This document shows, one piece after another, positions 45,138 to 55,941 of a stretch of DNA of 64,000 bases. The notes under the pieces are model-generated. The model ran no database searches and was not told the DNA's origin. It saw only the letters and a list, made by a program, of their open reading frames with translations. The stretch's first letter is position 1. Every line of letters starts with the position of its first letter. Source of the stretch: Rhizophagus clarus (lineage: Eukaryota > Glomeromycota > Glomeromycetes > Glomerales > Glomeraceae). A program made the position numbers and the translations under genes. The DNA is taken from positions 62,001-126,000 of the forward strand of contig BLAL01000041.1 in assembly GCA_015698045.1 (NCBI GenBank). Direction: 5' to 3'.

Positions 45138-47060
45138 ACCTTCGATCCGCTTTAAGTTTCAGACCTAAAAAAATGTAAAATAAAATGAAATGTTAATTGG
45201 TTTTGTTTTGTAAAATATAAAAAAATAAATTTCAAAGATATTATTATACCTTCAAAATCCCAGTCTGCCTTTAAATTTTGGATCTAAAAAAAATAAAAAA
45301 AAATGAACATTAGTAATGTTTATTTAAATAAAACAAAAAAAAAAATAAATTTTGAAGATATTATACCTTTGAAATACTGGTCCGCCTCTAAAGAGTTCTG
45401 GACTTAAAAAATATAAAAAAATGAACATTAATAATGTTTGTTTAAATAAAACATAAAAAAAATAAAATTTTGAAGATATTATACCTTCGAAATACTGGTT
45501 CATTTCTAAAGAGTTCTGGACCTAAAAAATATAAAAAAAAATGAACATTAGTAACGTTTGTTTAAATAAAACATAAAAAAAATAAAATTTTGAAGATATT
45601 ATACCTTTGAAATATCAGTCTGCTTCTAAAGAGTTCTGGACCTAAAAAATACAAAAAAATAAACATTAGTAACGTTTGTTTAAATAAATAAAAAAAAATA
45701 AATTTTAAAGATATTATACCTTTGAAATATCGGTTTGCCTCTAAAGAGTTCTGAACCTAAAAAATACAAAAAAATGAACATTAGTAATGTTCGTTTTAAA
45801 TAAAATATAAAAAAAAAAATAAATTTCGAAGATATTATACCTTCAAAATACTGGTTCACCTCTAAAGAGTTTCAGACCTAATAAATATAAAATAAATGAA
45901 CATTAGTAACATTTGTTTAAATAAAACAAAAAAAAAATAAAAAATTTTAAAGATATTTTACCTTCAAAATAATATAGTCCGCCTCACCTCTAAAGGAGTT
46001 CTGGACCTAAAAAAAGAAAAAAAATGAACATTAGTTAATGTTCATTGAAATTAAAATAAAAAAATTTTTTTTTACTTAATAAACCTTCTTGAAATAGAGT
46101 TCTGGACCTAAAAAAAGAAGAAAAGTGAAATGTTACTAACATTTCGCTAAAATACAAAAAAAATGAATTTTTTTTTTACTTAGTATCTACCTCGAAATAG
46201 ATTTTCAGACTTAAAAAAAAAAAAGAAATCAAACGTTTGTTAATGTTCGCTAAGTAAAAATAAAACAATCAAATATTTTTTTTAAAGTTATCTTTCCTAA
46301 AAGTAATAAAAAAAATTAAAAAAAATTAAACGTTAATATTAACGTTCATTAAATTAGATTAATAAAAAAAATCTGGAGTTGTACTTTGGCTTCCAGAACT
46401 AAATAAAATTAAAATCAAACATTAATATTAATGTTTGTTAAATTAAAATAAAAAAAAGTCTAGAGCTGTACTTTGGCTTACAGACCTAAAAAAAATTAAA
46501 ATCAAACATTAATATTAATGTTCGTTAAATTAAAATAAAAAAAAGTCTGGAGCTGTACCTCGGCTTCTGGACCTAAAAAAAATTAAAATTGAATATTCAT
46601 TAAATAATCATTTTTTTCGAAGGTAACCTTAGAAATGGTTCAGAACTCGTACCTTTAGTGTTCTGGACTTAGAAAAATAAAATGAACGTTAATAAAGTTT
46701 GTTAAATAATTAATGAAAAAATATTTTTTGAAGTTTACCTTCGAAATTGATCAGAATTGTTAAGCCTTCAGCTTTTTGAACTTATAAAATATAAAATAAG
46801 CATTAGCTAACGCTCATTAAAGTAAACTAATAAAAAAAAAATTTTTTCAAAGGGTAACTTCGAAATTGAGTCCAGAACCCATACCTTTGGTATTCTGGAC
46901 CTACAAAAAAAAGGAAAAATGAGTATTAGTCAATGCTCATTAAATAATAATATTTAAAAATACTTTTAATATTCAAAAGAACTAGCGAAAATAAGTAGAA
47001 GAAAAGTTCTACAAAAAAAAACTTTTTTAACCTGATATTCTTACAAAGTTTCAAAGCTTA
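45138..47060 (-). repeat. Mini-exon-like tandem array 2 (about 17 units)
   Basis: Units recur every 112-122 nt. On the minus strand each is a T-rich spacer ending TTTTTTAG, a block such as GTCCAGAACTCTTTAGAGGC followed by GGACCAGTATTTCGAAG, then GTATAATATC. The AG and GT edges are kept in nearly all units, while the block inside varies from about 14 to 45 nt and the sequence drifts. Most blocks are 37 nt, not a multiple of three. Spacers of about 80 nt equal the intron size of the real genes. The array ends exactly beside the zinc-finger element (45120), upstream of its minus-strand gene. The block sequence differs from arrays 1 and 3, but the architecture and period are the same. Confidence 0.75.
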
Positions 47061-47517
47061 AAAAAAATTTCAATTTTTTTTTAATACTTTAACAGATTAT
47101 TTCTTTAAATTAAAGAAGTTAAAAAAAAATCATTTCTTTAAAAAGTATTAAAAAAGATTATTTTTAAAGCACTGTGAAAAAAAATTTAAGTATTGAGACA
47201 AATAGGAAGTGCAAAGTTTGTTGAAATAAAAAAAAAAGTTTGTGTAAATAAAAAGAGAAATGTGAAGATCTCAAGATTTTTGTACGAAATGTTTTAAAAT
47301 CTGCAATTTTAGAGATTATCAGAATTTTTATAAAAAAATCTTCAAAAAAATAAAAATGTAGATCTGAACTGATATAACATTCCCAATGAATTCTATACAA
47401 AATTATATATTATATTATATACATTTGGATAAATTCTGTACAAATTCTGTACAAAATTATATATTATATATATTCAGATAAATTCTGTACAAATTCTGTA
47501 CAAAATTATATATTATA
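47061..47517. other. AT-rich region upstream of array 2
   Basis: A 78-codon open frame on the minus strand (47164-47400) is Phe/Leu/Ile-rich because of base composition and is not convincing as a protein. The words CAAATTCTGTACAAAATTAT are repeated near 47435 and 47490. Confidence 0.4.
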
Positions 47518-47955
47518 TCATCAGGAAATTTTATAGTGCAAAAAGTTGCGCAAGATTACGCATCATAATATTTTGTAAGTTTTCAGACCTGCCGCAAGTT
47601 TGCGGAAGAGTAATATTTTGTAACTTTTTAAAATATTTTGAAATATTATGATATGCAAAGTTTCGTAATTTTACAGTTCGTAATATTCTGTAATTTTACG
47701 CATTTGCAATATTTCGTAATTTTACATAATATTTCGTAAGTTTTCAAACCCGCCGCAAGTTTGCGTAAGCATAATATTTTGTAACTTTTTAAAATATTTC
47801 AAAATATTACGTTATGCAAAGTTTTGTAATTTTATGGTTCGTAATATTGTGTAATTTTATTGCGTAATATTTTGCAACTTTTTAAAATATTTTGACGATT
47901 CGTAATTTTACATAAATATTTTGTAATGTTTCAAAATTCATTTTTGTACTATAAG
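47518..47955. repeat. CGTAATATTTTGTAA repeat element
   Basis: The stretch is built from TAATATTTTGTAACTTTTT and CGCAAGTTTGCG-like words in two diverged copies of about 185 bp. It begins TCATCAGGAAATTTTATAGT, the complement of the end of the repeat region at 53440-53620. Its right end TTTTTGTACTATAAGTTT is a weak inverted match. It may be a decayed MITE family. Confidence 0.5.
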
Positions 47956-48835
47956 TTTATATAATGTATATTTTATTAGATATAATATGAATTAAATTAT
48001 AAAAAATTACAAGTATTTATTACTATATACAGAATATATAAAAGTAAAAAAAGAAAGAGTAACGATACAATTAAATGTAAAAAAAAGAGAAACAGCTATA
48101 GTAATGTTGGTATTAGATATAAAGATAAAAGAAATATTGTTAGTATTGTTAGTATTGTTAATATTAGAGTAAAAAGAGTTAAAGAAACAGTAGAAACATG
48201 GATATTATTGTTAGTATTAAAATACAAGTAAAAGAAAAAAAGGAAACATAGATAGTATTATTAGTATTACGATATAAAGTAACAATTAGGGTAAAAAACA
48301 CGTTAGTATTAAAACAATTAGTATTAATAAACAAATATTTCTATACTTGCAAAGAATAAACTAAAAATAAAAGAAAGAGGAAAAATAAACATGTTGTTGA
48401 TATTAAGTAAAAGGAGTAAAAAAAACATAATTAGTATTGTTAGTATCGTTAGTATTGAAGTAAAAGTAAAAAGGAATAAAGGAAATATGGATATTATTGT
48501 TAGTATTACGACACAAAGTAACAGAGGTAAAAAGAAAATGAAAATAATTAGTATTAATAAACAAATATTTCTATACCTGCAAAGAATAAACTAAAAATAA
48601 AAGAAAGAGGAGACAAAATAAAAAATAAACATGTTGTTAGTATTAAGTAAAAGGAGTAAAAAAAACATAATTAGTATTGTTAGTATCGATCATTAGTATT
48701 AAAGTACAAGTAAAAAGAAATAAAGGAAACATGTATATTATTGTCAGTATTACGATATAAAGTAAAAAAGAAGTAAAAAACAATGAAATAATTATTATTA
48801 ATAAACAAATATTTCTATACCTGCAAAGCAATAAA
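47956..48835. repeat. Tandem repeat, about 230-bp unit
   Basis: A purine-rich unit with AGTATTGTTAGTATCG, AAGTAAAAGGAGTAAAAAAA and AATAAACAAATATTTCTATA recurs, best preserved at about 48320-48550 and 48550-48820, with a more diverged copy before it. Open frames in it (for example 48391-48594) are repeat translations. Confidence 0.7.
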
Positions 48836-49760
48836 TTATGAAATATATGTAAATATTCTGTATATAATTAAAAAATATTGAACAAAAGGATAAAGAAATA
48901 ATAAAAAGAAGAGAAAAATATTGAACAAAAAAATAAAGAAATAAAGAGACAAAAAATAAATAGGACAAAAAATGCGTGCAGATTAAATCACATGCAAGGA
49001 TCAGCCTAATTTTGATTGGCCAGAAAATACGATATTGTATGTACAATCATATCATGCAGATTTATTTATTTAATTATCAACAACGTGGGCATGATATAAA
49101 TAAATAGTGACTGAAACTTGTGTTCAATTTGTGTTAATAATTCTGGTAAAAAATTATTAATTTTGGCCAAATTTCGTTAAATTTGTTAAATTTGTGTTGA
49201 ATTTGTGTTGCGTAATTTTTATTTATCACAAGGGATGATATTTAGTAATTGCATGTACGATGTACAAAATTTTTTTTATGATTTTTTTAAGAAATGTATG
49301 CAAAATATTTAATCAGAATATAATTATTTTTAATTAAATTGATTAAAAAAAATTAATTTTTTTAAGAAATGTATGCAAAATATTTAAAATTCAATAGAAT
49401 GTGCTAATAATAAATTGTTTTATTTTTAAATATTATATATTGATATTTATATTTAAAACAATTAAACATGTACATGATTTTCAATTATTTTTAATTAAAA
49501 TAAAACTGAAATCAAACTAAGATTTTTTTATTTTTTGATTTAATCATGATATTTATATTTAGATAATCTATATCCGCATGAGATTTAATTAATATGTTTA
49601 ATGATGAAAAGTATAATAAATTAAATTTTAATTGAAATGAGAAATAAAATCAAACCAAAGAGGTATTGTTCAAATTTTATTTAAAGTGACATTTTACGAC
49701 TTTCTTTTAAATTTTTACTCATCCCAAAATCAAATTATAAAAATCAAATCTAAACTAATA
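48836..49760. other. AT-rich spacer upstream of the split SANT gene
   Basis: No gene is supported. The word AAGAAATGTATGCAAAATAT occurs twice (near 49290 and 49362), marking a short duplication. The proximal part, 49640-49760, is presumably the promoter region of the SANT gene. Confidence 0.45.
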
Positions 49761-50947
49761 ATGCCTCGCCACACACGTTCACGACATTTCTACTATAACG
49801 TCCATTGGAACTGGACTATGATGGATGAACTTGTTAACATACGCCGAAACAGAAATCATGCCTACCACAATATTAATGGTAGAAGCCGCTATGATTTTTG
49901 GGACTCTGTTGCCAATAGGTTCATATGACTAATATCTATAATTTCTTTAAGAAAGAATTTAAATTCAAGGCAAACATAGCATAGTAGCCTTTATCTTTAT
50001 TAATTATTATTAAATCGATACAATTTACAAAAAATATAAAAAGAAATAAAATAAAATAAAACTAACTAAAAACAAAGCTATATAGTCTCCTAAGTAAAAA
50101 TAAAGTAATAAAAATTAATCTAAAAAGAATAATCACATTATACTAAATTTCCCTAAATCTTCCCTCTTGATATATTCCAACCAAAGTAGAAGCAACTATG
50201 CTAACATAATAACGGATAACATGCCCACTATAAAAATTGACATCCCATCCTGCAAAAGCTGTTATTAAGTAGCACCGTTAGACAACCCATTAAACCTAAC
50301 GAAATGATTATACCATAGTAATCCTTGAGTCATCAAATTCTTAATCCAATTGGTTCTGGAGTCACGTGAAGTCATGAGATGGATCAGAGGAGGTAATGAA
50401 GAGAAAGGTACATACGAAGTGGCAGGCAAATTAGATGACCGAGGAGTAGTTTTCAATTTAAGAGTTATATTCATCGCGTCTTCCTATTTACATTTATCAT
50501 AAGTACGCGAATTCCAAATGCGTGTTCTAAGCTTCTGGACAAAGTTGTTGTGAATCGCAGCTACAACCTTCATAGCTGACTGCCTAGGAATAGATAAGAA
50601 TTTAAATTCAAGGCAAACGTGGCATAAGAGCCTTTATCTTTATTAATTATTATTAAATCGATACAATTTAAACATGTAAAAAGAAACAGAAGAAATAAAA
50701 CTAACTAAAAACAAAGCTATATAGTCTCCTAAGTAAAAATAAAGTAATAAATCTATCCTAAAAAGAACAAATCGTATTACGCTAAATTTCCCTAGATCTT
50801 CCCCCTTGATATATTCCAACCAAAGTAGAAGCAACTATGCTAACATAATACGGATAATATGCCCACTATAAAAATTGACATCCCATCCTGCAAAAGCTGT
50901 TATTAAGTAGCATCGTTAGATGACCCATCAAACTCAATACAAGATTA

Positions 50948-51328
50948 CCGTATTCTTCCGATTTTAAGCACCACATTTTTGAAGGAAAATTCCGGCTAAA
51001 GTTGGGGGTGGTGCCTAAATTCAGAAGTATTTTTTTTTACTTAAAATTCTTTTTTTTTCACATTTTTACACATCAGAATTTTTGTACTTGTGTATCCCAA
51101 TAATTTTTTATCGTGTTCTATATATATAATTGCGAAATTGCGATGATACATGATGAAAGAGAAATTGAAATGATGAATTGTAAATAAAGTTTATTTTGAA
51201 TAAAATATGAAATTTAATAAAGAAAAATTAAAATCTGAGGTGGTGCTTATTTTTGTTTTTCAAGTATTTTGGTCAAAAGTCGGGGTGGTGCTTAAATTCG
51301 GGTGGTGCTTAAAATCGGGAGAATACGG
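50948..51328. mobile_element. 381-bp Tc1/mariner-type MITE
   Basis: The terminal inverted repeats of 27 bp are identical except for one base: CCGTATTCTTCCGATTTTAA on the left, CCGTATTCTCCCGATTTTAA as the complement of the right, each continuing into GCACCAC. TA flanks both ends (50946-50947 and 51329-51330). GGTGGTGCTTA words repeat inside. No coding capacity. The near-identical ends imply a recent insertion. Confidence 0.9.
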
Positions 51329-51814
51329 TAAACCAAGGCAATCTATGGTCCGTTGAGTTAGTAAACCAATTAGGTATAAGGTCACGTGAGATCACGCAGA
51401 GGGTCGAAGGAGATGAAAAGGTGAAGAGCACACAAACAGTGTGGTCAGACAATTTGAAAGGCCAAGAGAAAGGGTTCATGATATAAAGATAAAGGCACAT
51501 GAACAAAAAGAAAAAGAAAAGAAAAGAAAAATCTATAAAAGAAAAATCTATAAAAAGAAAAGAAAAAAGAAAAAGAAAAGGAAATTCTAATAAAAGAAAA
51601 TTAAAGATAGTAGGAGGCAAAAAGACGTATTTGAAAAAGAATAATCTTAATCGGATCATGGCCAAGAAGCGTGTACAAACGCGTAGGATGAAGGTAAGAA
51701 ATTTCTTTATTGCGTAGTAAAATAAAACAAAGAAAAAGAAGATGGAGATGATAAGACGTCGTGAATGGAAATTTTTTCTGTAATGTTTCCAGTATTTTTT
51801 CAGCAGAAAAACCT

Positions 51815-52181
51815 TAAGCCAGGGGAGGAGCTTGACGATTAGTTCGATCATCACAGAATCTGCAGAAGCAACCTCGTGTAGATTACTTGATAAATCTGAA
51901 TCACGTGTCCACATCGATAGATGCAGTTCATCCGTAGTAATTTGCTGACGCCAAGCGGCAAGAGAAAAAGAGCCATCCAAAATCATACGAGAAAGAGTGG
52001 CAACATTAGTAACGAGTTGAGCGTGTATCGCAGGCTCAGAAACTGTCAGAGGGTCAGTAACGAGCTTTGAGAGCAGCTTGCAGCACTTTTTAAGATCGTT
52101 TCGCAATTTAGTAGCTTTGGCGCGGTTATGGCTAACCAAAGCCTTTAAAGAGTCAAGGTTTTTAGACGTAAGAGGTTCCAT
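51815..52181 (-). pseudogene. Alpha-helical ORF of the inserted element
   Basis: The frame begins MEPLTSKNLDSLKALVSHNR and continues with helical, Leu/Lys-rich segments (LRNDLKKCCKLLSKLV, NVATLSRMILDGSFSLAAW) up to MIELIVKLLPWLK, where AAG|GTTTTT could be a donor. Downstream the open frame continues only as Phe/Leu-rich translation of a purine-rich stretch, so the coding part probably ends here. Base composition is clearly less AT-rich than its flanks. No domain is recognised. It may be a gag- or ORF1-like structural protein, or a fragment of a captured gene. Confidence 0.4.
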
Positions 52182-52789
52182 AATGGTAGTAGAGGTCCTA
52201 ACTAAGCCCAAAAACAAGCTTAGCTAGGCAAAAAACTCAAGAAATATAAGTAAAAGCGATAAGAGTATTCCTAAAAAAATGGATAGAGAGATCAGCGGAA
52301 AGAGTTTGGAATCAGCGTTCAGAATTTAAATTCAAATTAACCAATCCATTTAATTGAATCAGAATAAATAAAATATTTCAAACGAAGGTTTCTGGACAAC
52401 AGTGCAGCCAAAAGTGGAGGAACCTCGTCAGGGATTACCGTGTAAGTAAATAAATAAAATTACATTCATATAAATTAAATGTATTTATCGAATATTCAAA
52501 CTGATTTTGATATTTAGAACTATGTCCTTTGTCGTAATGGTAACTCTGGGCGGTAGCTGTGGATGCGTACTGGCCAAAGATATTATCGCGAATTTAGAAC
52601 AAGATTTTGGGAGAGACCGGGTAATTATACTATAATAAAATTTATAATTAATATTTATGTTCATGTTTTAAATTTGATAAATTTGATCAATTTTAGTCAC
52701 GCGTAATGATCGTAAAAGAAAGAGAAACTTACTTACGTATCGTAGAAGATAATTATTTTTATTTTTTTATTATTTATTAAGTGAGTAGC

Positions 52790-52920
52790 TAGGCCCAGTC
52801 CGTACTAAATATCAGCTGGAGACTCACATTTTTTTGGGCTGTAACTGATACTGACATCCACGCTGTACAGCCTGGGTACTATTTTATAAAATAGTAGCGA
52901 ACAAGTATCAAATATGTATT
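52790..52920 (+). repeat. 3'-terminal segment shared with 40360-40450
   Basis: The plus strand reads CCCAGTCC, ACATTTTTTTGGGCTGTAAC, TGATACTGACATCCACGC, CCTGGGTACTATTTTATAAA and a perfect palindrome ACTATTTTATAAAATAGT, then GCGAACAAGTATCAAAT. This word order repeats on the minus strand at 40450-40360, each time downstream of a SANT gene remnant. Confidence 0.6.
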
Positions 52921-53149
52921 TTTTTATTAAGTTATAATAAAAATTAGAATTTACTTTAATTTTAACATAAAAATTGTAAATAATAAAAAATTCGTAAATA
53001 AAAATAAATTTGTTTTCCCAAACTTAAAAAAAAGGTGTTTATATAAAATAAAGAAAAAGTGTTTATATTATTTTTGATTATTCAATAGTATCACATGCCC
53101 CTTGTATACGTTTTACTGCATACGCAGCTTTAACGATCGAATAGTAATA
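52921..53149. other. AT-rich spacer
   Basis: Nothing supportable is seen; the A/T-rich linker leads into a tandem repeat. Confidence 0.4.
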
Positions 53150-53620
53150 TTAAATTTTCAAAATATTTTAACTGTAATATTACGCAGGTTTACAGTTTCG
53201 TAAATTTTCAAAATATTTTAACCGTAATATTATACAGGTTTACAATATCGTAAATTTTTAAAATATTTTAACCATAATATTATGCAGGTTTACAGTCTCA
53301 TAAATTTTTGAAATATTTTAACTGTAATATTACGCAGGTTTACAGTCTCGTAAATTTTCGAAATATTTCAACCGTAATATTACGCAGGTTTACAGTTTCG
53401 TAAATTTGCAGAATATTTTGACTGTAATATTGCGTAAATCTTACAATATATATTGAAAACTTGTGTAATATTTTGACCGTAATATCACATAAATCTTACG
53501 AAATTGTAAACTTATGTAATATTTCGAAATTTTTTGAAATATTATGCCATAAACTTTCGTAAACTTACAAAATTGTAAACTTACGCAATTTTTCGCCCTA
53601 TAAAATTTCCTGATGAAGTT
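53150..53620. repeat. 50-bp tandem repeat and related end
   Basis: The unit ACTGTAATATTACGCAGGTT, TACAGTTTCG, TAAATTTTCAAAATATTTTA repeats at exactly 50-bp spacing from 53171 through 53420 (five units), then degrades. The region ends TTTCGCCCTATAAAATTTCC TGATGA, the inverted counterpart of the start of the repeat element at 47518. The two loci therefore belong to one family with different internal amplification. Confidence 0.85.
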
Positions 53621-53664
53621 AGATGTAAAATATTTAATAACTGGGCTGAAAGCATTGTTAGAAT

Positions 53665-55933
53665 TAAAGGTCAACTCTGATGAAATCTGTTCAATCTGCC
53701 ATCTAAATTGGTCAAAAAATGGATCATCTGGATTATTAATGAACAGTTCACAGATAATCTGGATGGAACCATCAGATAACATCAGATTGATCAGATGTTA
53801 CATAGATGACCAGTTGACTGGATTGATTAAATAATCTGATCATTTTTATTAATTTTTTTTAAAAAAAAAATATAAGAATGACTGGATTAATAAGATTAAC
53901 CAGATTGATCAGATTGATCAAATATAAAATTTTTTATAAATATTTGTCATCAAGTTATCAATAAATTAATACATTAATTTTAAAGTTCAAAAAAAAAATA
54001 GTTTTATTATTAAAATAGAAAATCTTATTAAATTATAAAAAAAAAATATAACATTTATTAAAGAAAATAATTAAAATTTCTCTCAGTCCTTCTTTATCTC
54101 AATTTTAAAATATTTTTTTTATGAAATCTTATAAAAAAAATTAATTAAAATTATTAGAAAAAAATAACAAAAAACCATCCCAATCTTCTGTTGCTTTATT
54201 TTTAAAAGTCTGGCTATATTTTTCATCCAATGATCCTATAAAAAAAAAAAAAATAAATTAGATAAATTTTTAAAAAAAAATGATGAACTCCCCTTCTCTG
54301 ACTCTTCCAGTCATGCTTTTCGTCTAGCAATCCTATAATAAAAAAAAAATAAATTTATTAAAAAAAAAATAATGAACTCCTCCTTCTTCGGTCCTTTCTT
54401 ACTTCAATTTCAAAAGCTCAGTCATGTTTTTCGTCTGACAACCCTATAATAAAAAAAATTATTAAAAAAAAAACAATGAACTCCCTTTTCTCTGACCCTT
54501 CCTTACCTTAATTTCAAATGCCTGGTCATGCTTTTTGTCTGGTAATCCTATAATAAAAAAAATAAATTTATTAAAAAAAAAATAATAACTTTCCTATAAA
54601 TGCCACCCAAATTATTTTAAATAAATCCCAAATTAATTTGTACATTTTGACTGTCATAATTTCCAAATCTCAAATGTACAAATTACAAAATTTATATATG
54701 TAATTTGTAAATTAATTTGGATTTGTATATTTGGGCTGCCATAATTTCAAATTATTTTGGATTTGGGTGGCATCTATAGACCTTCTCCTTCTCTAACCCT
54801 CCCTTACCTCAAAAGCCCAGTCATGCTTTTCATCTGATAACTCTATAATAAAAAAAAATAAATTTATTAAAAAAAAACAAAATTAAACCTTCCTCTTCTC
54901 TGACCCTCCCTTACTTCAATTTCAAAAGTCCAGTCATACTTTTCGTCTAGCAATCTTATAATAAACAAAAATAAATTTATTAAAAAAAAATAATGTCCTC
55001 CCCTTCTTTGACTCTTCCTTACCTCAATTTCAAAAGCCCAGTCATGCTTTTTATCTAGCAAACTCTATAATAAAAATAAATAAATTTATTAAAAAAAAAA
55101 ACATTTTCCTCCTTCTCTAACCCTTCCTTACCTCAATTTCAAAAGCCCGGTCATGCTTTTCATCTGGCAACCTATAATAAACAAAATAAATTTATTAAAA
55201 AAAAAAACAATAACCTCTCTCTTCTTCAATGTTTCCTTACTTCAATTTTAAAAGCCTGATCATGCTTTTCGTCTGACAACCCTATAATAAAAAAAAATAA
55301 ATTTATTAAAAAAATAAAACAATGACCTCTACTTTTTCAGTCCTCCCTTATCTCAATTTCAAAAGTCTGGTTATGTTTTTTGTTAGGTAACCTCATAATA
55401 AAAAAAAAATAAATTTATTAAAAAAAAATGATGAACTCTTCTTCTCTGGCCCTCTCTTATCTTAATTTTAAAAGTCTGATCATACTTTTCGTCTGATAAC
55501 CCTACAAAATCAAAAAAACAATTAGTTGCATTAAATAAAACATAACTTTTTTCTCAAATTCATCCAGGAAATCTTTATAACAAAGAAAAAAGAGATCATC
55601 AGATGACTTATACTACATAATCTGTCTGATAATTTAATTTGCTGTTTGAATACGTTACTGAATTAATTAAATGAAATAAAAAAAACTTTTTTTTTTAATG
55701 AACTAGTCAAACCAATGATACCAGATTGATCAAATATCTGATGAACTATTCAGTCAAATTGGTAATACAAACAGATCAATCCAAATCCATTTTTTTCAGA
55801 TGGTTTACCAGATTGATCAGATATTTGATGAACTATTCAGTTAAACCAGTATACAAATGGATTGATCTGAAACTGCTTTTTTTGGATAGTTTTCACTGGT
55901 TGACCAGTTGATCAAATTTGGAGCATACCTCTA
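53665..55933. mobile_element. Non-autonomous hAT-like element B
   Basis: It is related to the element at 17554-21062: the left part shares GATGAAATCTGTTCAATCTG, the right end GGAGCATACCTCTA is shared, and both are dense in GATCAGATTGATCA words near the ends. The flanking octamers GTTAGAAT (53657-53664) and ATTGGAAT (55934-55941) agree at 6 of 8 positions, a decayed 8-bp duplication. The left terminus (TAAAGGTC) has drifted from TAGAG. The interior is another mini-exon-like array. A TG-free, AT-rich 190-bp piece at 54590-54780 with an inverted ATTTGTACATTT/AAATGTACAAAT pair may be a further nested MITE. Confidence 0.75.
54100..55510 (-). repeat. Mini-exon-like tandem array 3 (about 11 units)
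   Basis: Units recur every 105-115 nt apart from the interrupted 54590-54780 stretch. On the minus strand: TTTATTATAG, block GTTGCCAGATGAAAAGCATG and onward ending GAAATTGAG, then GTAAGG. The blocks encode LPDEKHDRAFEIE, LLDEKYDWTFEIE, LLDKKHDWAFEIE and similar 13-residue peptides; several units are free of stops, while others have TGA where CGG or TGG is expected. The blocks are homologous to those in array 1 and retain peptide similarity better. Lengths of 40-41 nt break the frame if joined directly. Confidence 0.75.
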
Positions 55934-55941
55934 ATTGGAAT

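Larger units (their letters stand above)
49954..52335 (-). mobile_element. Two tandem related insertions in the SANT gene
   Basis: The 15-nt word AGAATTTAAATTCAA occurs three times, at 49954-49968, 50597-50611 and 52321-52335. The first two are each followed by the same sequence of about 330 bp (GGCAAAC, then CCTTTATCTTTATTAATTAT, to AAGCTGTTATTAAGTAGCA), after which they diverge. This looks like two head-to-tail insertions of one family sharing one target word. The longer, right-hand copy carries a minus-strand ORF (51815-52181) and a MITE (50948-51328). The shared portion would be the 3' end of minus-strand elements. Retroelement or other class is undetermined. Confidence 0.6.
49761..52780 (+). 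pseudogene. Myb/SANT-like gene split by insertions
   Basis: The N-terminal half at 49761-49927 reads MPRHTRSRHFYYNVHWNWTM and then ELVNIRRNRNHAYHNINGRS and FWDSVANRF. The C-terminal half resumes near 52370 as QTKVSGQQCSQKWRNLVRDY, passes an intron (GT at about 52441, AG at about 52518) and continues NYVLCRNGNSGR, a TAG, then RTGQRYYREFRTRFWERPG, the typical end of a SANT-like DNA-binding domain, before a GTAATT donor at about 52621. A further exon may start at about 52698. The 2.4-kb interruption (49954-52335) consists of two related insertions. With the split and the stop the gene is dead. Confidence 0.65.

Noticed and set aside
48798-49046. Possible signal-peptide protein upstream of array 2
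   Set aside because: Phe/Tyr/Leu/Ile-rich only because of base composition, with no cleavage-site context and no splice link to the array that I can show.
51309-51814. C-terminal extension of the element ORF (Phe/Leu-rich)
   Set aside because: It is the complement of an AAAGAAAAG purine tract and the beginning of a MITE. The credible coding part ends near 51815.
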